Positions 35,272-43,684 of a stretch of 64,000 nucleotides of DNA are shown here, piece by piece (the first letter of the stretch is position 1; every line of letters starts with the position of its first letter). A program made the position numbers and the translations under genes. The DNA comes from Flavobacterium flavigenum (GTDB taxonomy: Bacteria; Bacteroidota; Bacteroidia; Flavobacteriales; Flavobacteriaceae), in contig NZ_CP114285.2 of assembly GCF_027111255.2 (NCBI RefSeq), forward strand, positions 2,108,001 through 2,172,000. The letters run 5' to 3'. Under the pieces are notes generated by a model, which was not told the DNA's origin, made no database searches, and saw nothing but the letters and a program-made list of their open reading frames with translations.

Positions 35272-35562
35272 TTAAGATTTCATTAATTTTTCAAGATAAG
35301 ATAAGTGCTCTTTAAAGGCAGCACGCCCCAAAGGTGTAACCTGATAGGATGTTTTTGGCTTTTTCCCAACGAATTCTTTTTTGACTTCAATATATTCTGC
35401 TTTTTCTAATGCTGAGGAATGACTCGCTAAATTTCCGTCTGTGATATTCAGTATCGTTTTCATCTCGGTAAAGTCAACCCAATCATTCACCATCAGAACG
35501 GACATTATACCCAGTCTGACACGGCTTTCAAAATCTTTATTTAGTTTATCAATGATTCCCAT
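35272..35562 (-). CDS. Winged-helix transcriptional regulator (ArsR/MarR-like, HTH_34 type)
   Basis: A 96-residue DNA-binding protein. The helix-turn-helix spans about 28-55 (FTEMKTILNITDGNLASHSSALEKAEYIEV region), and a beta wing with KKEFVGKKPKTSYQVTPLGR follows. Such small regulators generally precede or follow membrane-protein genes that they control. It begins 4 nt after the stop of the upstream membrane protein gene, so the two form an operon and probably function together. Confidence 0.85.
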   Translation of the reverse strand: MGIIDKLNKDFESRVRLGIMSVLMVNDWVDFTEMKTILNITDGNLASHSSALEKAEYIEVKKEFVGKKPKTSYQVTPLGRAAFKEHLSYLEKLMKS

Positions 35563-35566
35563 TGGT

Positions 35567-36181
35567 TTATTTATATTTTTTGAACATTACTAATCCGTAC
35601 AAGATATGTAAAATACCAAAACCAAACATCCAAAAAAGCAATCCGTAACCTATATAAAAAAGAGAAATGCATCCCAAAATCAGTTCTGAAAAACCTAAAT
35701 ATTTTATATCTGAAAACGTATATTTCTCGGCATTTATAACTGCAAGTCCGTAAAAAATTAAAGTTGATGGCGCCACAAGACCAAAATATCCGTGGTATAG
35801 TAAAGCCAGACAAAATATTCCACCGGCTAGAAGCGGAACCGAAAGATTAAACAGCATCTTTTTTGTCGCAGATGTCCAGATAGGTAAATTATATTTTCGG
35901 CTTTTTCTTATGGTAAAAAAGGCTCCGAATGTAAATGCGCAAATTAAAATTATAATTGCGATCCAAAATAGTTCTGAAACCAGATTGGTCGAATATAACC
36001 TGTGATCGTCATTTAAATAATCCATGCCGTTGGATTTGAATAACTGATACACGTACAACCCTCCTATCAAAGCTGATAAACCGGCAAAGACTCCTGAGAG
36101 TCCGCTTAAGGATATAAATCTTGAAGAACGTTCCATCATAGAACGAATGTGTGCTAAATCTTCCTGGTGCTTCTGATTCAT
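35567..36181 (-). CDS. Hypothetical membrane protein, partner of the winged-helix regulator
   Basis: A 204-residue protein with about six hydrophobic segments (about 25-45, 68-88, 105-125, 130-147, 157-175, 178-198). The N-terminal MNQKHQEDLAHIRSMMERSSRFISLSGLSGVFAGLSALIGG is given here as a recognisable pattern in two parts: a charged amphipathic helix followed by a Gly/Ser-rich membrane segment. I recall similar proteins beside HTH_34 regulators in Bacteroidota. No enzyme motif is visible. It is the first gene of the pair. Confidence 0.7.
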   Translation of the reverse strand: MNQKHQEDLAHIRSMMERSSRFISLSGLSGVFAGLSALIGGLYVYQLFKSNGMDYLNDDHRLYSTNLVSELFWIAIIILICAFTFGAFFTIRKSRKYNLPIWTSATKKMLFNLSVPLLAGGIFCLALLYHGYFGLVAPSTLIFYGLAVINAEKYTFSDIKYLGFSELILGCISLFYIGYGLLFWMFGFGILHILYGLVMFKKYK

Positions 36182-36309
36182 AAGTAAAGTACTTTGTATT
36201 GCAAAGTTATTATTTATTTTGAATTGTCAAATAAAAAATTGATTTATTTTATCCTTTAAATTTTACATCTGAAAGATTTTGAAACACTTAAATAAAGAGA
36301 ATTTCTTAT

Positions 36310-36440
36310 TACCACGGAGCTGCGTGAGGGATAGAAGCCAGCTACCAAAGTAGCGCGGATAGCCCGACCCTATTTGCAAAAGGCGCACAATATGCGGTTT
36401 GTGAGGTAGCGCCTTTTGCAAATGGGGTCACGCCCAAAGA
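36310..36440. repeat. Structured, multi-hairpin intergenic repeat (Flavo-1-like RNA candidate)
   Basis: A G+C-rich island in an AT-rich 316-nt gap. It has GCGTGA (36322-36327) with TCACGC (36428-36433) as an outer stem, a small hairpin GCTAC (36341-36345)/GTAGC (36350-36354), and a 21-bp stem, 36366-36386 with 36409-36429, with a single G-U pair. The small hairpin is framed by GATAGAAGC and GCGGATAGC. The pattern resembles the Flavo-1 RNA described from comparative genomics, although I could not check the covariance model. It contains no ORF. Confidence 0.7.
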
Positions 36441-36476
36441 ATAAAAAAACAAAACCCACTCGTTTGAATGGGTTTT
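36441..36476 (-). terminator. Rho-independent terminator after folD
   Basis: AAAACCCA (36451-36458) and TGGGTTTT (36469-36476) around a 10-nt loop; on the minus strand the stem leads into a T run (complement of AAAAAAACAAAA). It lies 21 nt after the folD stop. Confidence 0.85.
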
Positions 36477-36497
36477 AGTTAGGTACTGTATGAATTA

Positions 36498-37379
36498 TTA
36501 TTTTCTGCTTCTAATTTTTCTGGCCAAAAGTGTATTTTGAAGTAACATTGCAATAGTCATTGGTCCTACTCCACCAGGAACCGGAGTAATAAATGACGCT
36601 TTTTTACTTACTTCATCAAAATCAACATCTCCTTTAATCACATATCCTTTTGAATTTGAAGCATCGTCAACTCTGGTAATTCCAACGTCAATAATTACGA
36701 CGCCGTCTTTTACCATGTCTCCTTTTAAAAATTCAGGAACTCCTAAAGCGGTGATGATGATATCTGCATTTTTAGTGAACTCAGCTAAGTTTTTGGTACG
36801 GCTGTGCGTTAAAGTTACTGTTGAATCCCCAGGATTTCCTTTGCGGCTCATCAAAATACTCATTGGACGGCCTACGATATGGCTTCTTCCAATAACAACA
36901 GTATGTTTTCCAGCAGTTTCAACTTTATAACGCTCCAATAACTGCATAATTCCGAAAGGAGTAGCGGGAATAAAGGTTTCCATTTCTAAAGCCATTCTTC
37001 CAAAGTTTGTTGGGTGAAAACCATCAACATCTTTATCCGGATCAATTGCTAAAAGAATCTTTTCCTCATCAATATGCTTTGGCAAAGGCAACTGAACAAT
37101 ATAGCCGTCCAGGTTTTCATCTTCATTTAATTCTTTAATTTTGGCTAATAAATCTGCTTCGGTAATATCTTCCGGCAAGGCAACTAAAGTAGAATCAAAA
37201 CCAATTTGCTGGCAGGATTTTACTTTACTCCCTACGTAAGTCAAACTTGCTCCGTTATTTCCAACTAATACTGCTGCTAAATGAGGTACTTTTCCTCCTG
37301 CTGCTTTTATAGATTGAACTTCGGCTGCAATTTCGTTTTTAATGTCTTCAGATGTTTTTTTACCGTCTAGTATTTGCAT
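36498..37379 (-). CDS. folD: Bifunctional methylenetetrahydrofolate dehydrogenase / methenyltetrahydrofolate cyclohydrolase
   Basis: FolD interconverts 5,10-methylene-, 5,10-methenyl- and 10-formyl-tetrahydrofolate with NADP, supplying one-carbon units. The 293-residue protein has the active-site pair Tyr48 and Lys52 in [10 protein letters not shown], the substrate motif [14 protein letters not shown], the nucleotide-binding [12 protein letters not shown] and the conserved [18 protein letters not shown]. Length is normal. It is flanked by ffh upstream (with a hairpin between) and its own terminator downstream, so it is probably monocistronic. Confidence 0.97.
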   Translation of the reverse strand: MQILDGKKTSEDIKNEIAAEVQSIKAAGGKVPHLAAVLVGNNGASLTYVGSKVKSCQQIGFDSTLVALPEDITEADLLAKIKELNEDENLDGYIVQLPLPKHIDEEKILLAIDPDKDVDGFHPTNFGRMALEMETFIPATPFGIMQLLERYKVETAGKHTVVIGRSHIVGRPMSILMSRKGNPGDSTVTLTHSRTKNLAEFTKNADIIITALGVPEFLKGDMVKDGVVIIDVGITRVDDASNSKGYVIKGDVDFDEVSKKASFITPVPGGVGPMTIAMLLQNTLLARKIRSRK

Positions 37380-37456
37380 TGTTTTCTTAAAGTTAAATGT
37401 TCTATGTTAGAAGTGAGACGTTTCTAAAATGAAAATCCCAATATATTATATCAAAA

Positions 37457-37505
37457 AAGTTTCAAATTTCAGCCTCAATAACTTGAAACCTGAAACTTGA
37501 AACTT
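37457..37505 (-). terminator. Hairpin after ffh built from a dispersed repeat
   Basis: Arms 37457-37472 and 37490-37505 pair over 16 bp with one mismatch; on the minus strand the stem is followed by TTTTTGATATAA, so it can terminate ffh transcription (stop at 37516). The right part contains the 19-mer also found at 4226-4244. Confidence 0.7.
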
Positions 37506-37515
37506 TTTAATTTTA

Positions 37516-38868
37516 TTATCTCGGCATTCCGCCCGGCATACCTTTCATACCACCCATCATTTTCATTAGGTTTTTTCCACCTGGTCCCTGCATCATTTTC
37601 ATCATTTTGCTCATTTGGTCAAACTGCTTCATTAGCTGATTTACCTGCTCAACTTTGGTTCCCGAACCTTTTGCGATTCTGGCTTTTCTTTTCACATCGA
37701 TGATAGCCGGCTTACTTCTTTCTCCCGGAGTCATCGAATGAATGATTGCTTCAATGTGTTTGAATGCATCATCTTCGATTTCTACATCTTTCATGGCTTT
37801 TGAAGCTCCTGGTATCATTCCGACAAGGTCTTTCATATTACCCATTTTCTTCACCTGCTGAATCTGAGTTAAGAAATCGTCAAAACCAAATTCGTTTTTA
37901 GCGATTTTCTTTTGAAGCTTTCTTGCTTCTTCTTCATCAAATTGTTCCTGAGCTCTTTCAACAAGCGACACAACGTCACCCATACCTAAGATACGCTCAG
38001 CCATACGATCCGGGTAGAAAATGTCAATTGCTTCCATTTTCTCTCCTGTACCCACAAATTTGATTGGTTTGTTCACAACCGATTTAATCGAAAGGGCCGC
38101 TCCACCACGAGTATCACCATCCAATTTCGTTAAGATAACTCCATCAAAGTTTAAGATATCGTTGAAAGCTTTTGCTGTGTTTACTGCATCTTGTCCTGTC
38201 ATAGAATCGACAACGAACAAGGTTTCCTGAGGCTGAATTGCTTTGTGGACACGTGCAATTTCGTCCATCATTTCCTGATCGACTGCCAAACGACCTGCTG
38301 TATCCACGATAACAACATTGAATCCGTTTGCTTTTGCGTGTTTAATTGCATTTTGGGCAATTTCTACAGGATTTTTATTTTCAGGCTCTGAATAAACCTC
38401 AACACCTATCTGATCCCCCACAACATGAAGCTGATTGATCGCCGCTGGACGGTAGATATCACACGCTACTAAAAGTGGTTTCTTGTTTTTCTTTGTTTTT
38501 AAGAAATTAGCTAATTTCCCTGAGAAAGTGGTCTTACCTGAACCCTGCAAACCAGACATCAGGATCACTGTTGGATTTCCGGAAAGATTTACACCTGCAA
38601 CATCGCCTCCCATTAATTCGGTAAGTTCGTCTTTTACTAACTTAACCAACAATTGTCCTGGCTGTAATGTAGTCAATACATCCTGACCAATTGCTTTTTC
38701 TTTTACCCTTGCAGTAAAATCTTTAGCAATTTTAAAGTTAACATCGGCATCAAGCAATGCACGACGAACTTCTTTTAAGGTATCGGCAACGTTTACTTCT
38801 GTAATTTTACCGTGTCCTTTTAGTATATGAAACGCTTTATCTAATTTATCGCTTAAATTATCAAACAT
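37516..38868 (-). CDS. ffh: Signal recognition particle protein Ffh
   Basis: Ffh binds signal sequences of nascent membrane and secretory proteins and 4.5S RNA, and delivers ribosomes to FtsY. The 450-residue protein has the N domain (1-90), the G domain with P-loop GLQGSGKTT (107-115), DTAGRLAVD and TKLDGDTRGGAAL, and the M domain with a Met/Gly-rich tail ending GMPGGMPR. ATG 38868 is chosen since the longer frame would cross the promoter. The promoter lies at 38891-38921. No SRP RNA gene is seen nearby. Confidence 0.97.
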   Translation of the reverse strand: MFDNLSDKLDKAFHILKGHGKITEVNVADTLKEVRRALLDADVNFKIAKDFTARVKEKAIGQDVLTTLQPGQLLVKLVKDELTELMGGDVAGVNLSGNPTVILMSGLQGSGKTTFSGKLANFLKTKKNKKPLLVACDIYRPAAINQLHVVGDQIGVEVYSEPENKNPVEIAQNAIKHAKANGFNVVIVDTAGRLAVDQEMMDEIARVHKAIQPQETLFVVDSMTGQDAVNTAKAFNDILNFDGVILTKLDGDTRGGAALSIKSVVNKPIKFVGTGEKMEAIDIFYPDRMAERILGMGDVVSLVERAQEQFDEEEARKLQKKIAKNEFGFDDFLTQIQQVKKMGNMKDLVGMIPGASKAMKDVEIEDDAFKHIEAIIHSMTPGERSKPAIIDVKRKARIAKGSGTKVEQVNQLMKQFDQMSKMMKMMQGPGGKNLMKMMGGMKGMPGGMPR

Positions 38869-38890
38869 AATTTTGTTTTTTTTGAAGTTG

Positions 38891-38921
38891 CAAATATAGA
38901 ACAAAGTTAGAAAGTTTCAAA
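38891..38921 (-). promoter_or_regulatory. Promoter of ffh
   Basis: On the minus strand TTTG (38921-38918), a 19-nt spacer and TATATTTG (38898-38891): a perfect match to the Bacteroidota -33/-7 consensus, ending 22 nt before the ffh start codon. Confidence 0.8.
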
Positions 38922-39000
38922 GATTCAGAGGTGCAAAGGTTTAAAGTTTTAATCTGTCATTTTTGCTTATCGTATTTCTGAAAATGAATTATAAATTCAT

Positions 39001-39031
39001 AAAAAAGAGGTTAGAAAAAATTCTAACCTCT
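39001..39031 (-). terminator. Rho-independent terminator after the T9SS substrate gene
   Basis: AGAGGTTAGAA (39006-39016) and TTCTAACCTCT (39021-39031), loop AAAA, followed on the minus strand by a T run. Confidence 0.85.
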
Positions 39032-39087
39032 ATCAAAAAAAAATAAAAAAAACCAAGTTATTAACTAATTGAAAAGTTAAATATATT

Positions 39088-40698
39088 TTACCTGAAAATA
39101 AATTTTCCGGATTTTACTTCATTATTGTCGGATAAGATCTTGTAGAAATAAATTCCTTTTGAATAATTGGATGGAATATTCCAATTTACGATCTGATTTG
39201 GTATAACACGTCCCTTAAAAACCGATTTTGTATTTGGTAAACTTTCCGAATAGACAATAATTTCTATATCTTTCTCTGTAGAAAAAGTAGTTGAGAAATT
39301 TATTGATTCTGATGTTGGATTTGGAGATACTGTTGTTAGTTCCTCTAAAATTAAATCACTTTGAATGTTTGCCACATTTGAGGCAATTTTATTCTCGTTT
39401 GGAGCAAAAGGAATTTTCAATATATTACTTGATACTGGTAAATTCTTTGATTTTACAACTCTGGTAACATACATACCGTAATAGGCACTCCCTACTACAT
39501 TAGGATCATATACCCAAGAAGGAAGTTCTAAATCTTGTCCTTTCTCATCATGAAAATCATATATTCCCCCTATTTCATCACTTGTAAACTGCCAGGAATA
39601 TTCATACGTCCCACTACCTCCTGTTGGCAAACTCCCTAAAATTGTAGATCCATTTAAACTAATTGTATTATTTTCTGTAACTGGAAAAGGTGGGATCCAT
39701 AATTTGTTACTCGAAATAGCTCTATTTCCAGATTTTACAACTCTGATAACATAGAGACCTGAATAAACACCTCCTACAGCATTTGTATATACCCAAGAAG
39801 GAAGTTCTAAATTTTGTCCTTTCTCATCATGAAAATCATATATTCCCCCTATTTCATCACTTGTAAACTGCCAGGAATATTCATACGTCCCACTACCTTC
39901 TGTTGGTAAACTCCCTAAAATTGTAGATCCATTTAAACTAATTGTATTATTTTGTATAGGTGGAACAGGTGGCAATATTATAACTGTTATTTCATTACTT
40001 GCATCAGTAAGTGTCCCGAATAATGATGTAACAATTCTTCTATATGATATTGTCGAAACTGAAAGATTTGTAGGTTGAAAAGTAACACCTGTTGCTCCTG
40101 GTATATTAGTCCATGCACCCGCACTTCCAATCCTTTGCTGCCACCTATAGGTATATAATCCATCGCCACCGTTTGGAGCTGGTCCATTTATAGAGCCTAC
40201 AGAATCCCCTACATAAACTGTTTGATTTCCTATAATATAGTTACTAGTTATTAATGGAACTGTTTTTACATTTACACTTGTTCCCAAAATGGGACTGTTA
40301 TTTACCGGTGAAAATTGCGCATAAATAGATCCACTACCTGAAGGGAAATGTATAGGTTTTAACTCTATTGTACATTGTCTACTCACAGTTCCTGATATAG
40401 CATTTTGACCAAAGAAAATTGACACATGCTGTATATTTGTACTACTATTAAACTTACTATAAACAGATAATGTTCCGCCTTGTATTAATGCAAAGCCAGG
40501 ATTATTGATTCCCAAATCAAAAGTTACAGAAACACTGCCACCCTCAGCAATTTTAATTGGTGTTCCAATTGGTATTGCACTACCATTTGTATATTTTAAA
40601 TTGCTTATTGAAATCATTTGTGGGGTTTGAGAATAGCCAGAAATAGCAAATAGCCTCATTAGTAATACAAAAATTGATAATCGTAATTTTATTTTCAT
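39088..40698 (-). CDS. T9SS type A sorting-domain protein with near-identical tandem repeats
   Basis: A 536-residue secreted protein. A signal peptide (1-23) is followed by beta-sandwich (Ig-like/SprB-repeat-like) segments: an N-terminal domain, a segment with YTYRWQQRIGSAGAWTNIPG, and two 93-residue units containing NNTISLNGSTILGSLPT, given here by its start. The C-terminal about 80 residues (VSPNPTSESINFSTTF to KSGKFIFR) are the type A sorting signal, cleaved after outer-membrane translocation by the gliding/T9SS machinery. The DNA of the repeat units (39512-39674 and 39791-39953) differs at only a few bases. It may be an adhesin; that is an inference. Confidence 0.88.
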   Translation of the reverse strand: MKIKLRLSIFVLLMRLFAISGYSQTPQMISISNLKYTNGSAIPIGTPIKIAEGGSVSVTFDLGINNPGFALIQGGTLSVYSKFNSSTNIQHVSIFFGQNAISGTVSRQCTIELKPIHFPSGSGSIYAQFSPVNNSPILGTSVNVKTVPLITSNYIIGNQTVYVGDSVGSINGPAPNGGDGLYTYRWQQRIGSAGAWTNIPGATGVTFQPTNLSVSTISYRRIVTSLFGTLTDASNEITVIILPPVPPIQNNTISLNGSTILGSLPTEGSGTYEYSWQFTSDEIGGIYDFHDEKGQNLELPSWVYTNAVGGVYSGLYVIRVVKSGNRAISSNKLWIPPFPVTENNTISLNGSTILGSLPTGGSGTYEYSWQFTSDEIGGIYDFHDEKGQDLELPSWVYDPNVVGSAYYGMYVTRVVKSKNLPVSSNILKIPFAPNENKIASNVANIQSDLILEELTTVSPNPTSESINFSTTFSTEKDIEIIVYSESLPNTKSVFKGRVIPNQIVNWNIPSNYSKGIYFYKILSDNNEVKSGKFIFR

Positions 40699-40835
40699 AA
40701 TTATGATTGATTAAACAAGAAAATTATTCTTATCTGTTTCAAAAATTTATTTTAGACTTCTATTTATGAAACGAAAGCTTAAAATAAAATTCAGCATACA
40801 GCAAAAGTAACCTTCTTCATATTAAATTAATATTG

Positions 40836-40872
40836 ATTAAAAAACACCTCGAATAAATAAATTATCCGAGGT
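40836..40872 (-). terminator. Terminator after the hmuY-like gene
   Basis: ACCTCG (40846-40851) and CGAGGT (40867-40872) form a short G+C stem with an AT loop; on the minus strand it leads into TGTTTTTTAAT. Confidence 0.6.
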
Positions 40873-40886
40873 CTAAATTATTTTTA

Positions 40887-41486
40887 TTAGAATGTAGTTG
40901 TACTATTCGCCTGATATGCAAAATTAAAAGTATAAAACCCGGTATCCTCCGTTTTTGAAGGGTCTGGAGTTACGGGAGCTCCTTTATAGTAGCTCAAAAT
41001 TTCGAATTTTGCATATTTACCATCATGAGTTTTTATAACAAAAACTTTTCCTGCAATTGGGGAAATAATATGAGAATTCATATCATAGTTATACCAGCCT
41101 TTTCCACTTCCTTTAGGAATTGCATAAACAGTAGCTGCATCCTGAACAAAAGCAGAAGCCTCTGGATATAAAATTAAACTGGCAAATGTTCCCGAAACTA
41201 TACTGGCTGCACCAGATCCAGTTCTGTTTGGTTCTGCATCAGTCATTTTGACTCCTCCGTTTACAATAATAGTTGTAGTACTGAAAGCTACATCCCAATT
41301 ATCTGTGGTAACGACTTTATTTTCTGAAAAACTGAACTTTGTATATCCTGCTTTTGAAGCATCAAGATCAGAAACTTTTTTAGTTTCAACTGCCGGAATC
41401 GTATCGTTATTATCATCATCACTACTGCAAGATGCTGCAAAAATAAATAATGCTAAAAATGAAAGTTTTAAGAATTGTGTTTTCAT
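40887..41486 (-). CDS. HmuY-family haem-binding lipoprotein
   Basis: A 199-residue lipoprotein. The signal peptide ends with a lipobox before Cys20 (FAASC), followed by SSDDDNN, the Ser/Asp-rich signal that sends Bacteroidota lipoproteins to the cell surface. The sequence WDVAFSTTTIIVNGG, then GSGAAS and the C-terminal YTFNFAYQAN, match the HmuY fold, which in Porphyromonas takes haem from host proteins and passes it to the receptor HmuR. It is encoded 26 nt downstream of the TonB-dependent receptor, so both are co-transcribed. Confidence 0.87.
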   Translation of the reverse strand: MKTQFLKLSFLALFIFAASCSSDDDNNDTIPAVETKKVSDLDASKAGYTKFSFSENKVVTTDNWDVAFSTTTIIVNGGVKMTDAEPNRTGSGAASIVSGTFASLILYPEASAFVQDAATVYAIPKGSGKGWYNYDMNSHIISPIAGKVFVIKTHDGKYAKFEILSYYKGAPVTPDPSKTEDTGFYTFNFAYQANSTTTF

Positions 41487-41512
41487 GGTAAAAGTGTTTA
41501 AATAAATATTGA

Positions 41513-43579
41513 TTAAAAATTATATTGGATTCTTGCAAAAAGTTGTCTTCCGGCGATATTAGGAATCTGTCCCGGATTTGTGTAATCAAATAAATTATTA
41601 GCTCCTGCCTGAAGCATTATTGTATCGATTATATATTTTGAAACTGATAAATTGGTTACTAAATAACCGTTTACAAATGTGTCGTATTTGTCAAGAATCT
41701 GATTTCCATTACTATCAAACAACCCATATTTACTACGGTAGAAAACACGAAGATTGACATCTGTTTTAATTTTTGGAAAAGTATAAGCAAACTTCATATT
41801 TGCTGTATGTTTGGACCTGTTGAATAATCCGAAATAATCTGATTTATTAATTTGAACCGTTTGCAATTCTGAATTACGGATATATTGGTAGTCTTCAAAA
41901 TTGTCAATAACGTCTTTATTTTTAGCAATTAAATATTGGTATCCTAATGACAAAGAGAATTCTTTTGTAAAACTGTACGTTGAATTGTACTCAATACCGT
42001 ATGTGAAAATTGTATTGAAATTGGAATAGCTAAAAATATTCTGACTGTTTGTTTTTGTAGCTATAATCTGTGTATCAATCAAATTACTAATAGTATTGTA
42101 GAAAGCATTAATTTCCATTCTGAGTTTATTTCTTTTATAATAAGTTCCAAAATTGAAATTAATGGAGCTCTCTGCTTCTAGTGGTTTATCAAAATTAATT
42201 CCCGCCACTCTTGATAAAAGCTGACCTTCCTCCTCAAATTGATTCAAACGTGACTCTGCAACATTATAACCCAAAACCGTATACCCAACTGATGGATTGG
42301 TAAAGTCGAAAAACAGCTGACGGAAATCTGGTGCTTTATAACCATATCCTACCGAAGATTTTAAAGAAAATTTATTATTGATTTTATAATTAACGGCCAG
42401 TTTTGGGCTAAACTGCGAAGCATATTCACTATGATTATCGTATCTGAATCCGGCAAGGATATTCCACTTTTCTGTTGGATTCCAGTCATATTGTAAAAAA
42501 ACATATTGAGAATTAAACTTTACACTCTGATCAAAATACGTTCTGTCTAAAGTTTCATAATTTACCCCTATCCCTCCTGTAATTTTATCATTTTTCAGAG
42601 AAAATGTTGTCCTGATTTCAGGGCGAAAAAGCCATTGATTGTAATATGAATCCTCATAACGAACATCATTCTGATCATTTAAAAAAGAGTCATTTTTATA
42701 ATTTGTAACATATAATTCGTATTCAGAATAGAATTTATCATTCCATTTATGCTCCAATTTTACTTGCGAGTTCCATTCTTTTTCTGTCGCATCACCTTGG
42801 TAATTTTCAGAATCTATCACAGCCTTATTATCCATTTTCATGTCATAAAAACGGTTGCTGACAATTAATTTTAAATGCCCTGAAAAGTCATAGTATATTT
42901 TCGGCTGAAGGGTAAAATTGTAAAACGGTTCTACATTTTTCAGAAGCGTACTTTTATCTAAATCATAACCATCCGTAGCATAAAAATTGGCAAAAAGATT
43001 AGCAGAGAATTTCTTCTTTTTCCAAAGAAGGTTTGCATTAGCATCATTAGTATTAAATGTAGCGTACCTGTATGAAAGGCTTCCTGAAAACATATCTTTT
43101 TTAGGCTTTTTTGTAATTACATTAATTACACCTCCCATGGCTTCAGAACCATACAAGGCAGACGAAGCCCCTTTTACAATTTCAATCCTTTCTATATTTC
43201 CAACCGAAACCCTGGACAAATCCAAAACACCTGAACTTCTCCCTACAAGCGGAACCCCATCAATTAAAATCATGGTGTAAGCAGCGTCCAGTCCCTGTAT
43301 TTGAATGCCTTCAAAACCACTTTCATCAGGAATTAGGATAATACCGGTTTGTTCATTTAAAATCTCATTCAATCTCGTAACACCAGTCTTTGTAATTGTT
43401 TCAGCCGTAATAATTGTCATTGGCAAAGGCAATGATGAAATTACCCTCTCTGTTCTGGTTGCTGTTGTTACTTTAACTTCCGATAATTCATTTGTTTCAA
43501 TACTATCTTTTTGCATTTGCTGAGCAATTGTAATTTGACAAAAAACAAACAGTGTAGAAAGGGTAAATTTTAATTTCAT
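41513..43579 (-). CDS. TonB-dependent outer-membrane receptor, probably for haem
   Basis: A 688-residue receptor. A signal peptide (1-19) precedes an N-terminal TonB box-like segment, the plug domain (about 40-155) with RLNEILNEQTGIILIPDESG, GVPLVGRSSGVLDLSRV and IEIVKGASSALYGSEAMGGVINVITKK, and a 22-strand beta barrel ending in RQLFARIQYNF. Energy would come from a TonB protein such as that at 18569. Its partner HmuY and the divergent DUF6607 gene indicate haem or iron as the ligand; this is by context, since I cannot confirm the HmuR haem-binding His residues. A TATATTTG -7 element lies at 43608-43615. Confidence 0.92.
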   Translation of the reverse strand: MKLKFTLSTLFVFCQITIAQQMQKDSIETNELSEVKVTTATRTERVISSLPLPMTIITAETITKTGVTRLNEILNEQTGIILIPDESGFEGIQIQGLDAAYTMILIDGVPLVGRSSGVLDLSRVSVGNIERIEIVKGASSALYGSEAMGGVINVITKKPKKDMFSGSLSYRYATFNTNDANANLLWKKKKFSANLFANFYATDGYDLDKSTLLKNVEPFYNFTLQPKIYYDFSGHLKLIVSNRFYDMKMDNKAVIDSENYQGDATEKEWNSQVKLEHKWNDKFYSEYELYVTNYKNDSFLNDQNDVRYEDSYYNQWLFRPEIRTTFSLKNDKITGGIGVNYETLDRTYFDQSVKFNSQYVFLQYDWNPTEKWNILAGFRYDNHSEYASQFSPKLAVNYKINNKFSLKSSVGYGYKAPDFRQLFFDFTNPSVGYTVLGYNVAESRLNQFEEEGQLLSRVAGINFDKPLEAESSINFNFGTYYKRNKLRMEINAFYNTISNLIDTQIIATKTNSQNIFSYSNFNTIFTYGIEYNSTYSFTKEFSLSLGYQYLIAKNKDVIDNFEDYQYIRNSELQTVQINKSDYFGLFNRSKHTANMKFAYTFPKIKTDVNLRVFYRSKYGLFDSNGNQILDKYDTFVNGYLVTNLSVSKYIIDTIMLQAGANNLFDYTNPGQIPNIAGRQLFARIQYNF

Positions 43580-43607
43580 TATTTTTATTCAGTCTTAATA
43601 ACAAGTG

Positions 43608-43655
43608 CAAATATATAATTATTTTTATTTGTTCTAAATAAACTTTATATATTTG
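43608..43655. promoter_or_regulatory. Divergent promoter region of the haem locus
   Basis: The 105-nt spacer between the receptor (-) and DUF6607 (+) holds two perfect TATATTTG elements facing outwards: 43608-43615 on the minus strand and 43648-43655 on the plus strand. The + element has a TTTG 16 nt upstream (43628-43631). I see no clear Fur palindrome, although the AT-rich centre could hide one. Confidence 0.6.
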
Positions 43656-43684
43656 TAAAAATTTTTAAACTAAATAATTCAGTT

